Position numbers and translations under genes: made by a program
DNA from: JBFMFE01 sp040752295
GTDB taxonomy: Bacteria > UBP15 > UBA6099 > JBFMBQ01
Direction of reading: 5' to 3'
DNA: 6,717 nt
NCBI GenBank assembly: GCA_040752295.1
Contig: JBFMFE010000162.1
Location: 1-6,717 of the forward strand
The notes under the pieces: model-generated
Databases searched by the model: none
The model's input: only the letters and a program-made list of their open reading frames with translations
What the model was told of the DNA's origin: nothing
Shown: piece after piece, positions 1-6,296 of the stretch
Layout: each line of letters starts with the position of its first letter
Position numbering within the stretch: the first letter of the stretch is position 1

Positions 1-2
1 CG

Positions 3-653
3 CACCAGATGACACTCGGCGGCGGCTGCGAAATTTGCCTCGGCTGCGACCGCGTCCAGCCCGCCGCCGAAACCTACATCGGCCTGGTCGAGGTGGGGGT
101 GGGGCTGATCCCCGCGGGCGGCGGCTGCAAGGAACTGTGCCTGCGCGCCGTCGAAAACATCCCCCACGACGTTGAGGTCGGCACACTGAGGTTCATCGGG
201 CGCGCCTTCGAAACGATAGCCGCGGCGAAGGTCTCCACCAGCGCGCAGGAAGCGGTTGACATGGGCATCCTCCGCGCACACGACAGGTCCTCACCCAATC
301 ACGACCACCGCATCGCCGACGCCAAAAACCTGGTGCTCGGTATGCTCAAAGCCGGCTACGCCCCGCCCAGGGAACGCAGGGACATCAGGGTTCCCGGGCG
401 GGCGGGCGTCGCCGCCCTGTCGAACATCGCCTGGACCCTGCAACAGGGAAACTACGCGACCGAGTACGACCTGTACCTCGCACGGAAAGTGGCGTACGTG
501 TTGTGCGGCGGCGACGTCCCCGAGGGCACGCTCGTGAGCGAACAGCGCCTCCTCGACCTCGAGCGCGAGGCGTTCGTTCACCTCTGCGGACAGGAAAAAA
601 CCCTCGCGCGCATTCAGCACATGCTCACAAAGAAAAAACCCCTCCGCAACTGA
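3..653 (+). CDS. fadN: 3-hydroxyacyl-CoA dehydrogenase/enoyl-CoA hydratase fusion, C-terminal part (FadN-like), truncated at the window edge
   Basis: The reading frame is open from the left edge, so the gene starts outside the window; the ATG at 9 is internal. The visible 216 residues are a crotonase (enoyl-CoA hydratase) domain followed by a helical tail. The oxyanion-hole and first catalytic region reads TLGGGCE. Twenty residues after that glutamate comes a second one in GLVEVGVGLIP, the spacing of the two catalytic glutamates of enoyl-CoA hydratases. The remainder (DAKNLVLGMLKAGY, RKVAYVLCGGDVPEG, LDLEREAF, HMLTKKKPLRN) matches, as I recall it, the C-terminus of Bacillus FadN-type proteins, where the NAD-dependent dehydrogenase domain is N-terminal and the hydratase C-terminal, the reverse of E. 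coli FadB. The missing N-terminal dehydrogenase domain is inferred from this family, not seen. The product would hydrate enoyl-CoA and oxidise the 3-hydroxyacyl-CoA for the thiolase encoded next. A stand-alone hydratase is less likely because of the FadN-type tail. Confidence 0.88.
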   Translation, partial: HQMTLGGGCEICLGCDRVQPAAETYIGLVEVGVGLIPAGGGCKELCLRAVENIPHDVEVGTLRFIGRAFETIAAAKVSTSAQEAVDMGILRAHDRSSPNHDHRIADAKNLVLGMLKAGYAPPRERRDIRVPGRAGVAALSNIAWTLQQGNYATEYDLYLARKVAYVLCGGDVPEGTLVSEQRLLDLEREAFVHLCGQEKTLARIQHMLTKKKPLRN

Positions 654-686
654 CCGCGCGTGAAAAGAGCGCGCGTTTCCGGTCAG
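650..686 (+). other. intercistronic GC-rich stem-loop between the fadN-like gene and the thiolase
   Basis: CTGACCG (650-656) is the perfect inverse complement of CGGTCAG (680-686). Inside it, CGCG runs can pair further (657-660 with 670-673 or 672-675) around an A-rich loop. The stop codon TGA (651-653) lies inside the outer stem. No T-run follows, so it is not a standard intrinsic terminator. It could be an mRNA-stabilising or processing hairpin, or a weak attenuator between two genes of one operon. It was read by eye and no folding energy was computed. Confidence 0.55.
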
Positions 687-714
687 TTCCCGCGAATGAA
701 AACTATACTTATCC

Positions 715-723
715 AAGGAGAGG
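715..723 (+). promoter_or_regulatory. strong Shine-Dalgarno site for the thiolase gene
   Basis: AAGGAGAGG lies nine bases (counted from the GGAG core) upstream of the ATG at 730. It is the best ribosome-binding site in the window and fixes the thiolase start. It contrasts with the weak or absent sites before the other genes. Confidence 0.8.
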
Positions 724-729
724 ACTGAC

Positions 730-1941
730 ATGGCAAAAAGAACGAAAAAAGCCGACCGTGCTTCCCGGGAAGCCGTCATCGCGTCCGCCTGCCGCACCGC
801 CGTCGCAAGAGCCAAAAGGGGAACCCTCGCACAAACCCGCCCCGACGACCTCGGCGCGGTCGTCCTGAACGAAGCGATCAGACGGGCGGGAATCCAGGCG
901 GAACAGGTCGAGGACGTGGTCTTCGGATGCGCGATGCCCGAGGCGTCGCAGGGCATGAATGTCGCGCGCATCATCGAGTTCTGCGCCGGTCTCCCGTCGC
1001 AAATCCCGGCGGCGACGATCAACCGCTTCTGCTCCTCCGGCCTCGAAGCCGTACACATAATCGCCGCAAAGATCATCACCGGCTCCATTGACGTCGGCGT
1101 GGCGGGCGGCGTCGAGTCCATGACCATGGTACCCATGGGAGGCTTCAACCCCAGTCCCAACCCCCGCCTCATGGACCAGTGGCCAGAAACCTACTGCTCG
1201 ATGGGAATCACGGCGGAAAACGTGGCGGCGAAATTCGGCGTCACTCGCGAGGAGCAGGACGCATACGCGTGCGAGAGCCAGCGCAAGGCGCTCGAAGCAA
1301 TAAAAAAGGGCGTTTTCAAAGACGAAATCGTGCCCGTGACCGCGATCCTCGAAACCGTCAGCCCGGACGGCACCGTCAATAAAAGTGAAGTGGTCTTCGA
1401 CACCGACGAGTGCCCACGCCCCGGAACGACTCCGGAGGTCCTCGCGGGTCTCAAACCGGTTTTCAGGAAGGACGGCATGGTGACCGCGGGAAACTCATCG
1501 CCCATGAACGACGGCGCCGCCGCCCTCGTCCTCATGTCCGCGGAAAAAGCGCGGGAACTCGGCTGCGAAATCCTCGCACGCTACCGCCAGTGCGTCAGCG
1601 TAGGCGTCCCGCCGGAGATCATGGGCGTCGGTCCGCTCTTCGCCATACGGCGGCTGTTTGAAAAAACGGGGCTGACGAAAGACGACGTAGACCTCTTCGA
1701 GATAAACGAGGCGTTCGCCTCTCAAGCGCACTACTGCTGCAAAGAACTGGGACTGGACGTGTCGAAAGTAAACGTTAACGGCGGCGCGATCGCCCTCGGA
1801 CACCCCCTCGGATGCACGGGCGCGAAGCTCACCACGCAGCTCGTGTACGAGATGAAACGCCGAAACGCGCGCTACGGCGTCGTCTCGATGTGCATCGGCG
1901 GAGGAATGGGCTCGGCGGGTCTCTTCGAACGCAACGCCTGA
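730..1941 (+). CDS. fadA: acetyl-CoA acyltransferase (3-ketoacyl-CoA thiolase)
   Basis: This 403-residue protein has the usual length of a degradative thiolase and carries all the family landmarks. The nucleophilic cysteine is C101 in NRFCSSGLEA. The central glycine-rich segment is VAGGVESMTMVP (124-135). NEAFASQ lies at 326-332, the catalytic histidine is H358 in GGAIALGHPLGCTGAK, and the second catalytic cysteine is C388 in CIGGGMGSAG. It cleaves 3-ketoacyl-CoA with free CoA to give acetyl-CoA and a shortened acyl-CoA. It acts in the cytoplasm, presumably in complex with or alongside the FadN-like protein encoded 76 bases upstream, as in fadN-fadA type operons. The start has a strong ribosome-binding site. 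The first ten or so residues (MAKRTKKADR) are basic and precede the conserved EAVIASACRTAV start of the domain. A biosynthetic acetyl-CoA acetyltransferase is the alternative; the neighbour argues for beta-oxidation. Confidence 0.93.
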   Translation: MAKRTKKADRASREAVIASACRTAVARAKRGTLAQTRPDDLGAVVLNEAIRRAGIQAEQVEDVVFGCAMPEASQGMNVARIIEFCAGLPSQIPAATINRFCSSGLEAVHIIAAKIITGSIDVGVAGGVESMTMVPMGGFNPSPNPRLMDQWPETYCSMGITAENVAAKFGVTREEQDAYACESQRKALEAIKKGVFKDEIVPVTAILETVSPDGTVNKSEVVFDTDECPRPGTTPEVLAGLKPVFRKDGMVTAGNSSPMNDGAAALVLMSAEKARELGCEILARYRQCVSVGVPPEIMGVGPLFAIRRLFEKTGLTKDDVDLFEINEAFASQAHYCCKELGLDVSKVNVNGGAIALGHPLGCTGAKLTTQLVYEMKRRNARYGVVSMCIGGGMGSAGLFERNA

Positions 1942-1943
1942 AA

Positions 1944-1965
1944 CCGCCGCGTAACCCTGCGGCGG
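1944..1965 (+). other. perfect GC-rich stem-loop directly after the thiolase stop codon
   Basis: CCGCCGC (1944-1950) and GCGGCGG (1959-1965) form a perfect 7-bp stem with an 8-base loop, starting three bases after the TGA at 1939-1941. The position suits a transcript 3' end, but no T-run follows (AAACCCGG comes next), so a Rho-independent terminator is not supported. It may be a 3'-end-protecting hairpin or a weak terminator of the unusual U-less type. Confidence 0.5.
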
Positions 1966-1969
1966 AAAC

Positions 1970-2006
1970 CCGGCGACACCCATCAAGCATCACAGCCAAT
2001 CGCCGG
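1970..2006 (+). other. second, wider stem-loop upstream of the PHP gene
   Basis: CCGGCGA (1970-1976) is the inverse complement of TCGCCGG (2000-2006), enclosing a 23-base, less GC-rich loop. It ends about 15 bases before the PHP start codon and just before the weak AAGG motif at 2012-2015. It could therefore influence translation of the PHP gene, or it may be chance in GC-rich DNA. Confidence 0.3.
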
Positions 2007-2021
2007 CGCCCAAGGCTGAAA

Positions 2022-2912
2022 ATGCCCCCCGCGGAACTTTCGTTCTGGTTCAGGGACCATTTCAGGGTCGCCGGCGGCAAACCGGAGATAATCTCCCTCC
2101 CCGCCGTCGAAGGTCACGTCCACACCGACTTCACGGACGGGCTGAGCGCCGCGGAGGAATGCGCCGCCCGCGCCGCCGACCTTGACCTCGAGGTGATCAC
2201 CTTCACCGAGCACGTGAGAAAAAACGCCCCATGGTTCGAAGATTATTTTTCGGAAATAAACCGCCTTAAAAAGCACTACTCCGACAGAATGAAAATCCTC
2301 TGCGGCGTCGAAGCCCGGATCACAGACGCCGGCGGGACGCTGGACGCCGACGAACACATGCTGCGGCGCGCGGACATCGTCGTCGCTTCCGTCCACTCGC
2401 TACCCCCTCCCGGCGGCGCCATCGAGGACCTGCTCATTGTCCGCGACGCCGCTGAAACCCTCCACTGCGAGTGGGACCTTCTCCGGGGAGCAATGGGCAA
2501 TCCCGCCGTGGACGTGATCGGGCACCCGTTCGGCGCCTACCATGAGAGATACGGCGACCCCCCGCCCACGCACGCCCGCATGCTCATAGCCGCCGCCGCC
2601 CGCGCCGGCAAAACCCTCGAAATCAACCCAAGACACACCAGCGTCCTGTGGCTTATTGAGCGCGGCCTCGACTCCGGTATGGACTTCCTCTTCCTGCCCG
2701 CATCCGACGCGCACCACGCACGCGACGTCGGACTCGCCCACCGCGAAATCACGCGCCTGATCGATGAGCGCCGGCGGGAAAATCCCTCAACCCCGCGGTC
2801 GCCTCAACCCACGGTAGCGCTGGAAGATACTCCGAAAAACGTTCATCCCGAACCATTCCCTGATTCTCGAAATAAACCCCGGACACGCCACCGTCCCTAT
2901 GATATAAAATAA
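2022..2912 (+). CDS. PHP-domain metal-dependent phosphoesterase
   Basis: This 296-residue protein has a PHP (polymerase and histidinol phosphatase) fold, a TIM-like barrel that hydrolyses phosphoesters with a multinuclear metal centre. Likely ligands in order are H32 and H34 (EGHVHTDFTDG), H64 (FTEH), E97 (CGVEARI), H125 (VASVHS), H168 (IGHPFG), and D229 and H231 (SDAHHARDVG). E200 lies in LEINPRH. The pattern resembles stand-alone YcdX-like proteins and the PHP domain of PolX polymerases. The substrate cannot be told: histidinol phosphate, a nucleotide or a nucleic-acid end are all possible. I chose ATG 2022 because the domain begins soon after, AAGG lies six bases upstream, and extending the frame to 1812 would overlap the thiolase by 130 bases with a non-conserved, arginine-rich sequence. 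Residues after about 253 are proline-rich and lie outside the domain. The gene follows the thiolase after an 80-base gap holding two stem-loops, so operon membership is uncertain. Confidence 0.8.
   Translation: MPPAELSFWFRDHFRVAGGKPEIISLPAVEGHVHTDFTDGLSAAEECAARAADLDLEVITFTEHVRKNAPWFEDYFSEINRLKKHYSDRMKILCGVEARITDAGGTLDADEHMLRRADIVVASVHSLPPPGGAIEDLLIVRDAAETLHCEWDLLRGAMGNPAVDVIGHPFGAYHERYGDPPPTHARMLIAAAARAGKTLEINPRHTSVLWLIERGLDSGMDFLFLPASDAHHARDVGLAHREITRLIDERRRENPSTPRSPQPTVALEDTPKNVHPEPFPDSRNKPRTRHRPYDIK
2880..2908 (+). promoter_or_regulatory. candidate sigma70-type promoter for the radical SAM/ABC operon
   Basis: CGGACA (2880-2885, four of six matches to TTGACA) and TATAAA (2903-2908, five of six matches to TATAAT) are 17 bases apart. 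They sit in the only strongly AT-rich patch of the region (about 2898-2923). The site lies within the last codons of the PHP gene and about 40 bases before the radical SAM start codon, a sensible leader length. TATGAT at 2898-2903 is an overlapping alternative -10. This is consensus matching by eye only. Confidence 0.4.
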
Positions 2913-2944
2913 AGAGCAATAACGTCGGAAAAGCGTGCCTCAAA

Positions 2945-4390
2945 ATGGAACCGGAAAAGCGGGCGCTGAAGCTCTTGCTCGGTAAAGCGGAAAACAGGAT
3001 AAAGTTCGTCCACGGGCTTGAAAGGGCGGCGGTTGACTTCCTTCTCGCACGCAGGGCGATGAGAAGAACTCTCGGGCGCCTGATGGACGACCGCATCCCG
3101 CTCCCCGGCGCGATCAGCCTGTTCGACCGCCTGCTCACCCTCGCCTCGGGCGGAAAAAACAAGAAGTACGTTTATTACAACGGCAGCGTGTTCCTCGACT
3201 GCTTCGCCCCCAGGTGGCCAGGCAAAGTCTTCGACATGATGTACGACGCGATGCTCCGCAACCTTATGAGCGGGACCGACGAGTGGCTCCCCTTCATCCC
3301 CTCGCTGATCTTTTCCATCACCAGGAAATGCGTCTACAGGTGCGAGCACTGCTACGCGATCCAGACCCTCGGGAGCGGAGACGTGACCTCCGCCGAAGAA
3401 CTTCTGAAAATCGCGAAGGACTTCCAGAAGATCGGCGTCGGCGTCATCGCATGGGAGGGCGGCGAACCACTCCTGCGCTTCGACGACCTCCTGACGCTGA
3501 TCAGGAAAACGAGCGACAGGAGCGACTCGCTCCTCGCAACCACCGCCTTCGGGCTGACACGCGAGGCGGCGGAAAAACTCGCGGATGCCGGCCTCGCCTC
3601 CGCTATCATCAGCCTCGACCACTTCGACCCCGACAGGCACAACGCCTTCAGAAGAAACAAAAAAGCCTTCGACATGGCGGTGAACGGTGTGAGAACCTTC
3701 CGCGAATGCGGCATCCTCCCCAGCATCGCCGTCTGCGCCACTCGCGAACTCATGGACGAGGGCGGACTCTACCAGTACCTCGAACTGGCGAAGGATATCG
3801 GCGCCGGTTTCATTCAAATCCTCGACGCCACGCCGAGCGGAAACTACATCGGCAGGGACGTGATACTCTCCAAATCTCAACTCGAGGAAATAAAAGAATT
3901 CCACCTGAAAATAAACACCGACCCGCGGTTCAGAGACTATCCGAGCATACAGGCGCGAGCCTTCCTCGAAGACGACGAAAACTACGGCTGCTGCGCCGGT
4001 AACGCCCTCTGCTACGTGGACCCCGCCGGAAACCTCCAGCCCTGCGACCTCCTCCAGATTTCCTTCGGAAACGTCCTCGACGAAGGCGTCGCGCCCGTCT
4101 ACGCAAGAATGAAAAAGCGCTTCCCACACCCGACAAAAGGACGCTGCCCCGCGCAGACGCTCAACAAACTCATCGCGATGGAATACGAAAAAACCGGCGC
4201 CCTGCCCCTGCGCTCCGAAAACTGCGAACGTATCCTCGAAAAAATCTCTAACGGGGAGCTCCCAGCGCAACTGAAGAAAATCAGCGCAAAACGGGCGGCG
4301 AATCCCCGCCATCGAGCCGGCAAAACACGAACCGCAACATCCAACGACCTCCAGCCGGCAAACTCCCCGCCCTCTTCAGACCAACGATGA
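2945..4390 (+). CDS. radical SAM protein with SPASM-like C-terminal cysteine region
   Basis: This 481-residue protein contains the radical SAM cluster motif CX3CX2C (C129, C133, C136 in RKCVYRCEHCYA), which binds the [4Fe-4S] cluster that cleaves S-adenosylmethionine. WEGGEPLLR (170-178) is the glycine-rich SAM-binding strand. The C-terminal half has a SPASM/Twitch-like pattern: C349/C350 followed by AG, C356, then VDPAGNLQPC ending at C367 and SFGNVLDEG, with further cysteines at C401 and C427. Such regions hold auxiliary iron-sulfur clusters in peptide- and protein-modifying enzymes. The first 120 residues form a helical, basic extension I do not recognise. Residues from about 450 are low-complexity. 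An in-frame stop at 2900-2902 limits upstream extension and the ATG at 2945 is the first ATG; it lacks a clear ribosome-binding site. The gene ends in an ATGA overlap with the permease, so the two are probably co-translated. The substrate is unknown, and no precursor peptide gene is visible nearby. Confidence 0.85.
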   Translation: MEPEKRALKLLLGKAENRIKFVHGLERAAVDFLLARRAMRRTLGRLMDDRIPLPGAISLFDRLLTLASGGKNKKYVYYNGSVFLDCFAPRWPGKVFDMMYDAMLRNLMSGTDEWLPFIPSLIFSITRKCVYRCEHCYAIQTLGSGDVTSAEELLKIAKDFQKIGVGVIAWEGGEPLLRFDDLLTLIRKTSDRSDSLLATTAFGLTREAAEKLADAGLASAIISLDHFDPDRHNAFRRNKKAFDMAVNGVRTFRECGILPSIAVCATRELMDEGGLYQYLELAKDIGAGFIQILDATPSGNYIGRDVILSKSQLEEIKEFHLKINTDPRFRDYPSIQARAFLEDDENYGCCAGNALCYVDPAGNLQPCDLLQISFGNVLDEGVAPVYARMKKRFPHPTKGRCPAQTLNKLIAMEYEKTGALPLRSENCERILEKISNGELPAQLKKISAKRAANPRHRAGKTRTATSNDLQPANSPPSSDQR

Positions 4391-5550
4391 AAACCTGGAT
4401 TATCCTCGGCTCCCGCAGCCTCTTCCGCCGCCGCAGCCGCTCCGTGCTCACCGCGCTCGGCGTCCTCCTCGCCATCGGCTTCACCGTGGGACTCCTCTCC
4501 ATAAGCGAGGGATTCATGCGCTCGTTCGACTTCCTCCTCGGCGAGACGAACCCGGAGTTGTTCGTGATGCCAAAAGGCGAGGCGCGGATGCCCTACCCCC
4601 TTCGCGGCAGCGCGACGATCCCCGAAAGCACACGTCGCCGCGCCATGAGCGTCCCCGGAGTGAAACTCGCCGAACCGATCTACCAGACATTCTCCATCCA
4701 CGGCAGCGGCGCCTTCACGGGCATGCCCACCATCGTTGCCGGCGTCCCGCCGGAAACCTTCAAACTCATGAGACCCGCCGCCCGCATTGACAGAGGACGC
4801 TTCATGAAAAAAGGCGACAGGTTCGTCGCCCTTCTCGGCGGCTCCATCGCGAACAACCTGGAAAAAGACGTGGACGACGAGATTGAACTCATTACGGGAG
4901 TCAAACTGAAGGTGATCGGCGTCATGCGCAAAAGCGGGGTCCTCTTCGACTACTTCGTTTACATGCCCCTCAACGTGGCGCAGTACATCCACGAGGACAG
5001 GGAAAAAATCCACTACCTCATGATCAAACTCGACAGGGTTGACCAGCTCGACGCGGTCACGGAACGGCTCAAAAAAGAATTCCCACGCCTGGACGTACAG
5101 ACCATGAACGAGATGGTCCAGGAGGCGAAAAAGATGATGACGATCGCGCGGACGGTGCACTTCTCCGTCTCCTGTTTCGCGCTCGTGATCGGCGTCCTCT
5201 TCGTGGCGTGCACAATGATCATGTCCGCCTCCGAGCGCGTCCGCGAGTTCGCGACCCTGCGCGCCATCGGCGCCCCCAAATCCTTCGTCATCAAACTCAT
5301 CATATCCGAGTCCCTCATCCTCAGCCTCATAGGCGGAACCCTCGGATGCCTGTTCGGAATCAGCCTCTCGTTCGGCATAGACGGACTGATGAAGGTCTTC
5401 CTCGGCGAGACCTTCCTTGAAACCTTCGTTTCCGCGCGCATCTTCGCGGCGGGTCTCGCCATCGCGGCGCTCATCGGCGCCTTCGCCGGTCTGTTCCCCG
5501 CCCTGCTCATCCTCCGAAGAAACCTCTCGGAAAGCCTCAAATATGAATGA
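4387..5550 (+). CDS. ABC transporter permease, FtsX/MacB/LolC type
   Basis: This 387-residue inner-membrane protein has the four-helix layout of type VII (MacB-like) ABC permeases. A basic cytoplasmic N-terminus (FRRRSR) is followed by TM1 at about 19-41. A large extracytoplasmic domain spans about 42-257 (MacB-type periplasmic core). TM2 is at about 258-281, then the FtsX-family motif SERVREFATLRAIGAPKSF at 282-300, TM3 at about 306-330 and TM4 at about 352-376, with a short basic end. These permeases do not pass substrate through the membrane. They couple cytoplasmic ATP hydrolysis to periplasmic movements that release lipoproteins or push out peptides, antibiotics or lipids. There is no Shine-Dalgarno site, and the ATG overlaps the TGA of the radical SAM gene, so translation is likely coupled. 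The ATPase gene starts 35 bases downstream. LolC/E, MacB-like exporter and a devC-like role are all possible. Confidence 0.88.
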   Translation: MKTWIILGSRSLFRRRSRSVLTALGVLLAIGFTVGLLSISEGFMRSFDFLLGETNPELFVMPKGEARMPYPLRGSATIPESTRRRAMSVPGVKLAEPIYQTFSIHGSGAFTGMPTIVAGVPPETFKLMRPAARIDRGRFMKKGDRFVALLGGSIANNLEKDVDDEIELITGVKLKVIGVMRKSGVLFDYFVYMPLNVAQYIHEDREKIHYLMIKLDRVDQLDAVTERLKKEFPRLDVQTMNEMVQEAKKMMTIARTVHFSVSCFALVIGVLFVACTMIMSASERVREFATLRAIGAPKSFVIKLIISESLILSLIGGTLGCLFGISLSFGIDGLMKVFLGETFLETFVSARIFAAGLAIAALIGAFAGLFPALLILRRNLSESLKYE

Positions 5551-5585
5551 CCGGACGGAACACGTGACGAACGGGATATAACCTG

Positions 5586-6257
5586 ATGCACACCATCATC
5601 GAAACCCAAAACCTGAAAAAGGTCTACCGTATGGGAGAGGTGGAGGTCACCGCGCTGGACGGCGTCTCGATCACGGTCAACAAAGGCGACTTCGCCTCCG
5701 TTATGGGACCCTCCGGCTCGGGTAAAACCACACTCCTGAACCTCATGGGATGCCTGGACAGCCCCTCCGCCGGAAAGGTACTGATCTCCGGCAGGGACGC
5801 ACGCGCGCTCCCCGAGAGGGAACTGGACCGCCTCCGCCTCCTTAAGATCGGTTTCGTCTTCCAGCGGATAAACCTGATACCGATTCTGACCGCCCTCGAG
5901 AACGTTGAGCTGCCGATGGAACTCGCCGGGACGTCCCCGCGGGCGCGCCGCGCTAAAGCTCTGCAACTCCTCGCCGCCGTGGGACTTTCTCCCCGCGCGG
6001 GGCACCGCCCCGCACAGCTCAGCGCCGGCGAACAGCAGCGCGCGGGCATCGCAAGAGCGCTCGCAAACAGCCCCGACGTCATCCTCGCCGACGAACCAAC
6101 CGGTAACCTCGACTCAAAAACCTCCGGCGAAATAATCGCTCTCCTCGAACGCCTCAACCGGAACTCCGGTCAGACCATCGTCCTCGTCACACACAACGAG
6201 GAAATCGGCTCGAGGACGGACAGAATAATAAGGCTCAGAGACGGAAAAACCGCCTGA
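5586..6257 (+). CDS. ABC transporter ATP-binding protein, LolD/MacB type
   Basis: This 223-residue protein is a complete stand-alone nucleotide-binding domain. Walker A is GPSGSGKT (41-48), the Q-loop glutamine is Q93 in FVFQRINLIP, and the signature is LSAGEQQR (145-152). Walker B is DVILADE (164-170), followed by PTGNLDS, and the switch histidine is H203 in LVTHN. The N-terminal pattern (LKKVYRMGEVEVTALDGVS) and the length are those of the LolD/MacB/FtsE subfamily, which partners FtsX-like permeases. It powers the permease encoded 35 bases upstream and works as a dimer at the inner face of the cytoplasmic membrane. The signature differs from the common LSGGQQQR, with alanine for the second glycine and glutamate for the first glutamine. 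Both are tolerated variations in my judgement, and all catalytic residues are present. A weak GGGA at 5573-5576 is the only ribosome-binding candidate. Confidence 0.92.
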   Translation: MHTIIETQNLKKVYRMGEVEVTALDGVSITVNKGDFASVMGPSGSGKTTLLNLMGCLDSPSAGKVLISGRDARALPERELDRLRLLKIGFVFQRINLIPILTALENVELPMELAGTSPRARRAKALQLLAAVGLSPRAGHRPAQLSAGEQQRAGIARALANSPDVILADEPTGNLDSKTSGEIIALLERLNRNSGQTIVLVTHNEEIGSRTDRIIRLRDGKTA

Positions 6258-6279
6258 CGGCGGCGGCGCGGCGCCGGTC
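6256..6279 (+). other. GC-rich hairpin in the convergent gap after the ABC operon
   Basis: GAC (6256-6258) pairs with GTC (6277-6279), and CGGCG (6261-6265) pairs with CGCCG (6272-6276), leaving a two-base bulge and a six-base loop. It overlaps the ATPase stop codon (6255-6257). The A7 run at 6284-6290 follows it on the plus strand, where an intrinsic terminator would need T. For the minus-strand gene, the T-run comes before the hairpin rather than after it. It therefore does not fit a classical terminator for either gene, although it sits where both transcripts should end. Confidence 0.35.
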
Positions 6280-6296
6280 GCATAAAAAAACGCTCG

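Noticed and set aside
704..709. TATACT resembling a -10 box before the thiolase gene
   Set aside because: There is no convincing -35 at 16-18 bases, and transcription would begin at about the Shine-Dalgarno site, leaving too short a leader for it to be used.
291..1172. Minus-strand open frame (293 codons) opposite the FadN-like and thiolase genes
   Set aside because: It crosses an intergenic gap and two convincing genes and shows no family features.
1812..2021. Upstream extension of the PHP reading frame
   Set aside because: It would overlap the conserved thiolase C-terminus by 130 bases and adds an arginine-rich, non-domain sequence. The ATG at 2022 has a nearby AAGG and starts just before the PHP domain.
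2897..4312. Long minus-strand open frame (471 codons) opposite the radical SAM gene
   Set aside because: Its sequence is rich in Val, Glu, Gly, Phe and His without recognisable motifs, as expected from the mirror frame of a GC-rich gene. The plus strand carries clear radical SAM motifs.
4099..5160. Minus-strand open frame (353 codons) opposite the end of the radical SAM gene and the permease
   Set aside because: It has no domain motifs and spans two well-supported plus-strand genes; it is a composition artefact.
5551..5585. CACGTG palindrome in the gap between permease and ATPase as an operator
   Set aside because: A single six-base palindrome within a likely operon is expected by chance in this composition, and no promoter elements accompany it.
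6284..6290. A7/T7 run as an intrinsic terminator for the minus-strand gene
   Set aside because: Reading the minus strand, I found no inverted repeat immediately before the T-run. The GC hairpin lies on the wrong side of it, and a direct rather than inverted repeat (ACGCTC at 6290-6295 and 6300-6305) lies next to it.
6258..6296. Short precursor peptide gene for the radical SAM enzyme in the operon gaps
   Set aside because: The gaps at 2913-2944, 5551-5585 and 6258-6296 are too short, and I saw no small ORF with a Cys-, Gly- or Ser-rich core there.
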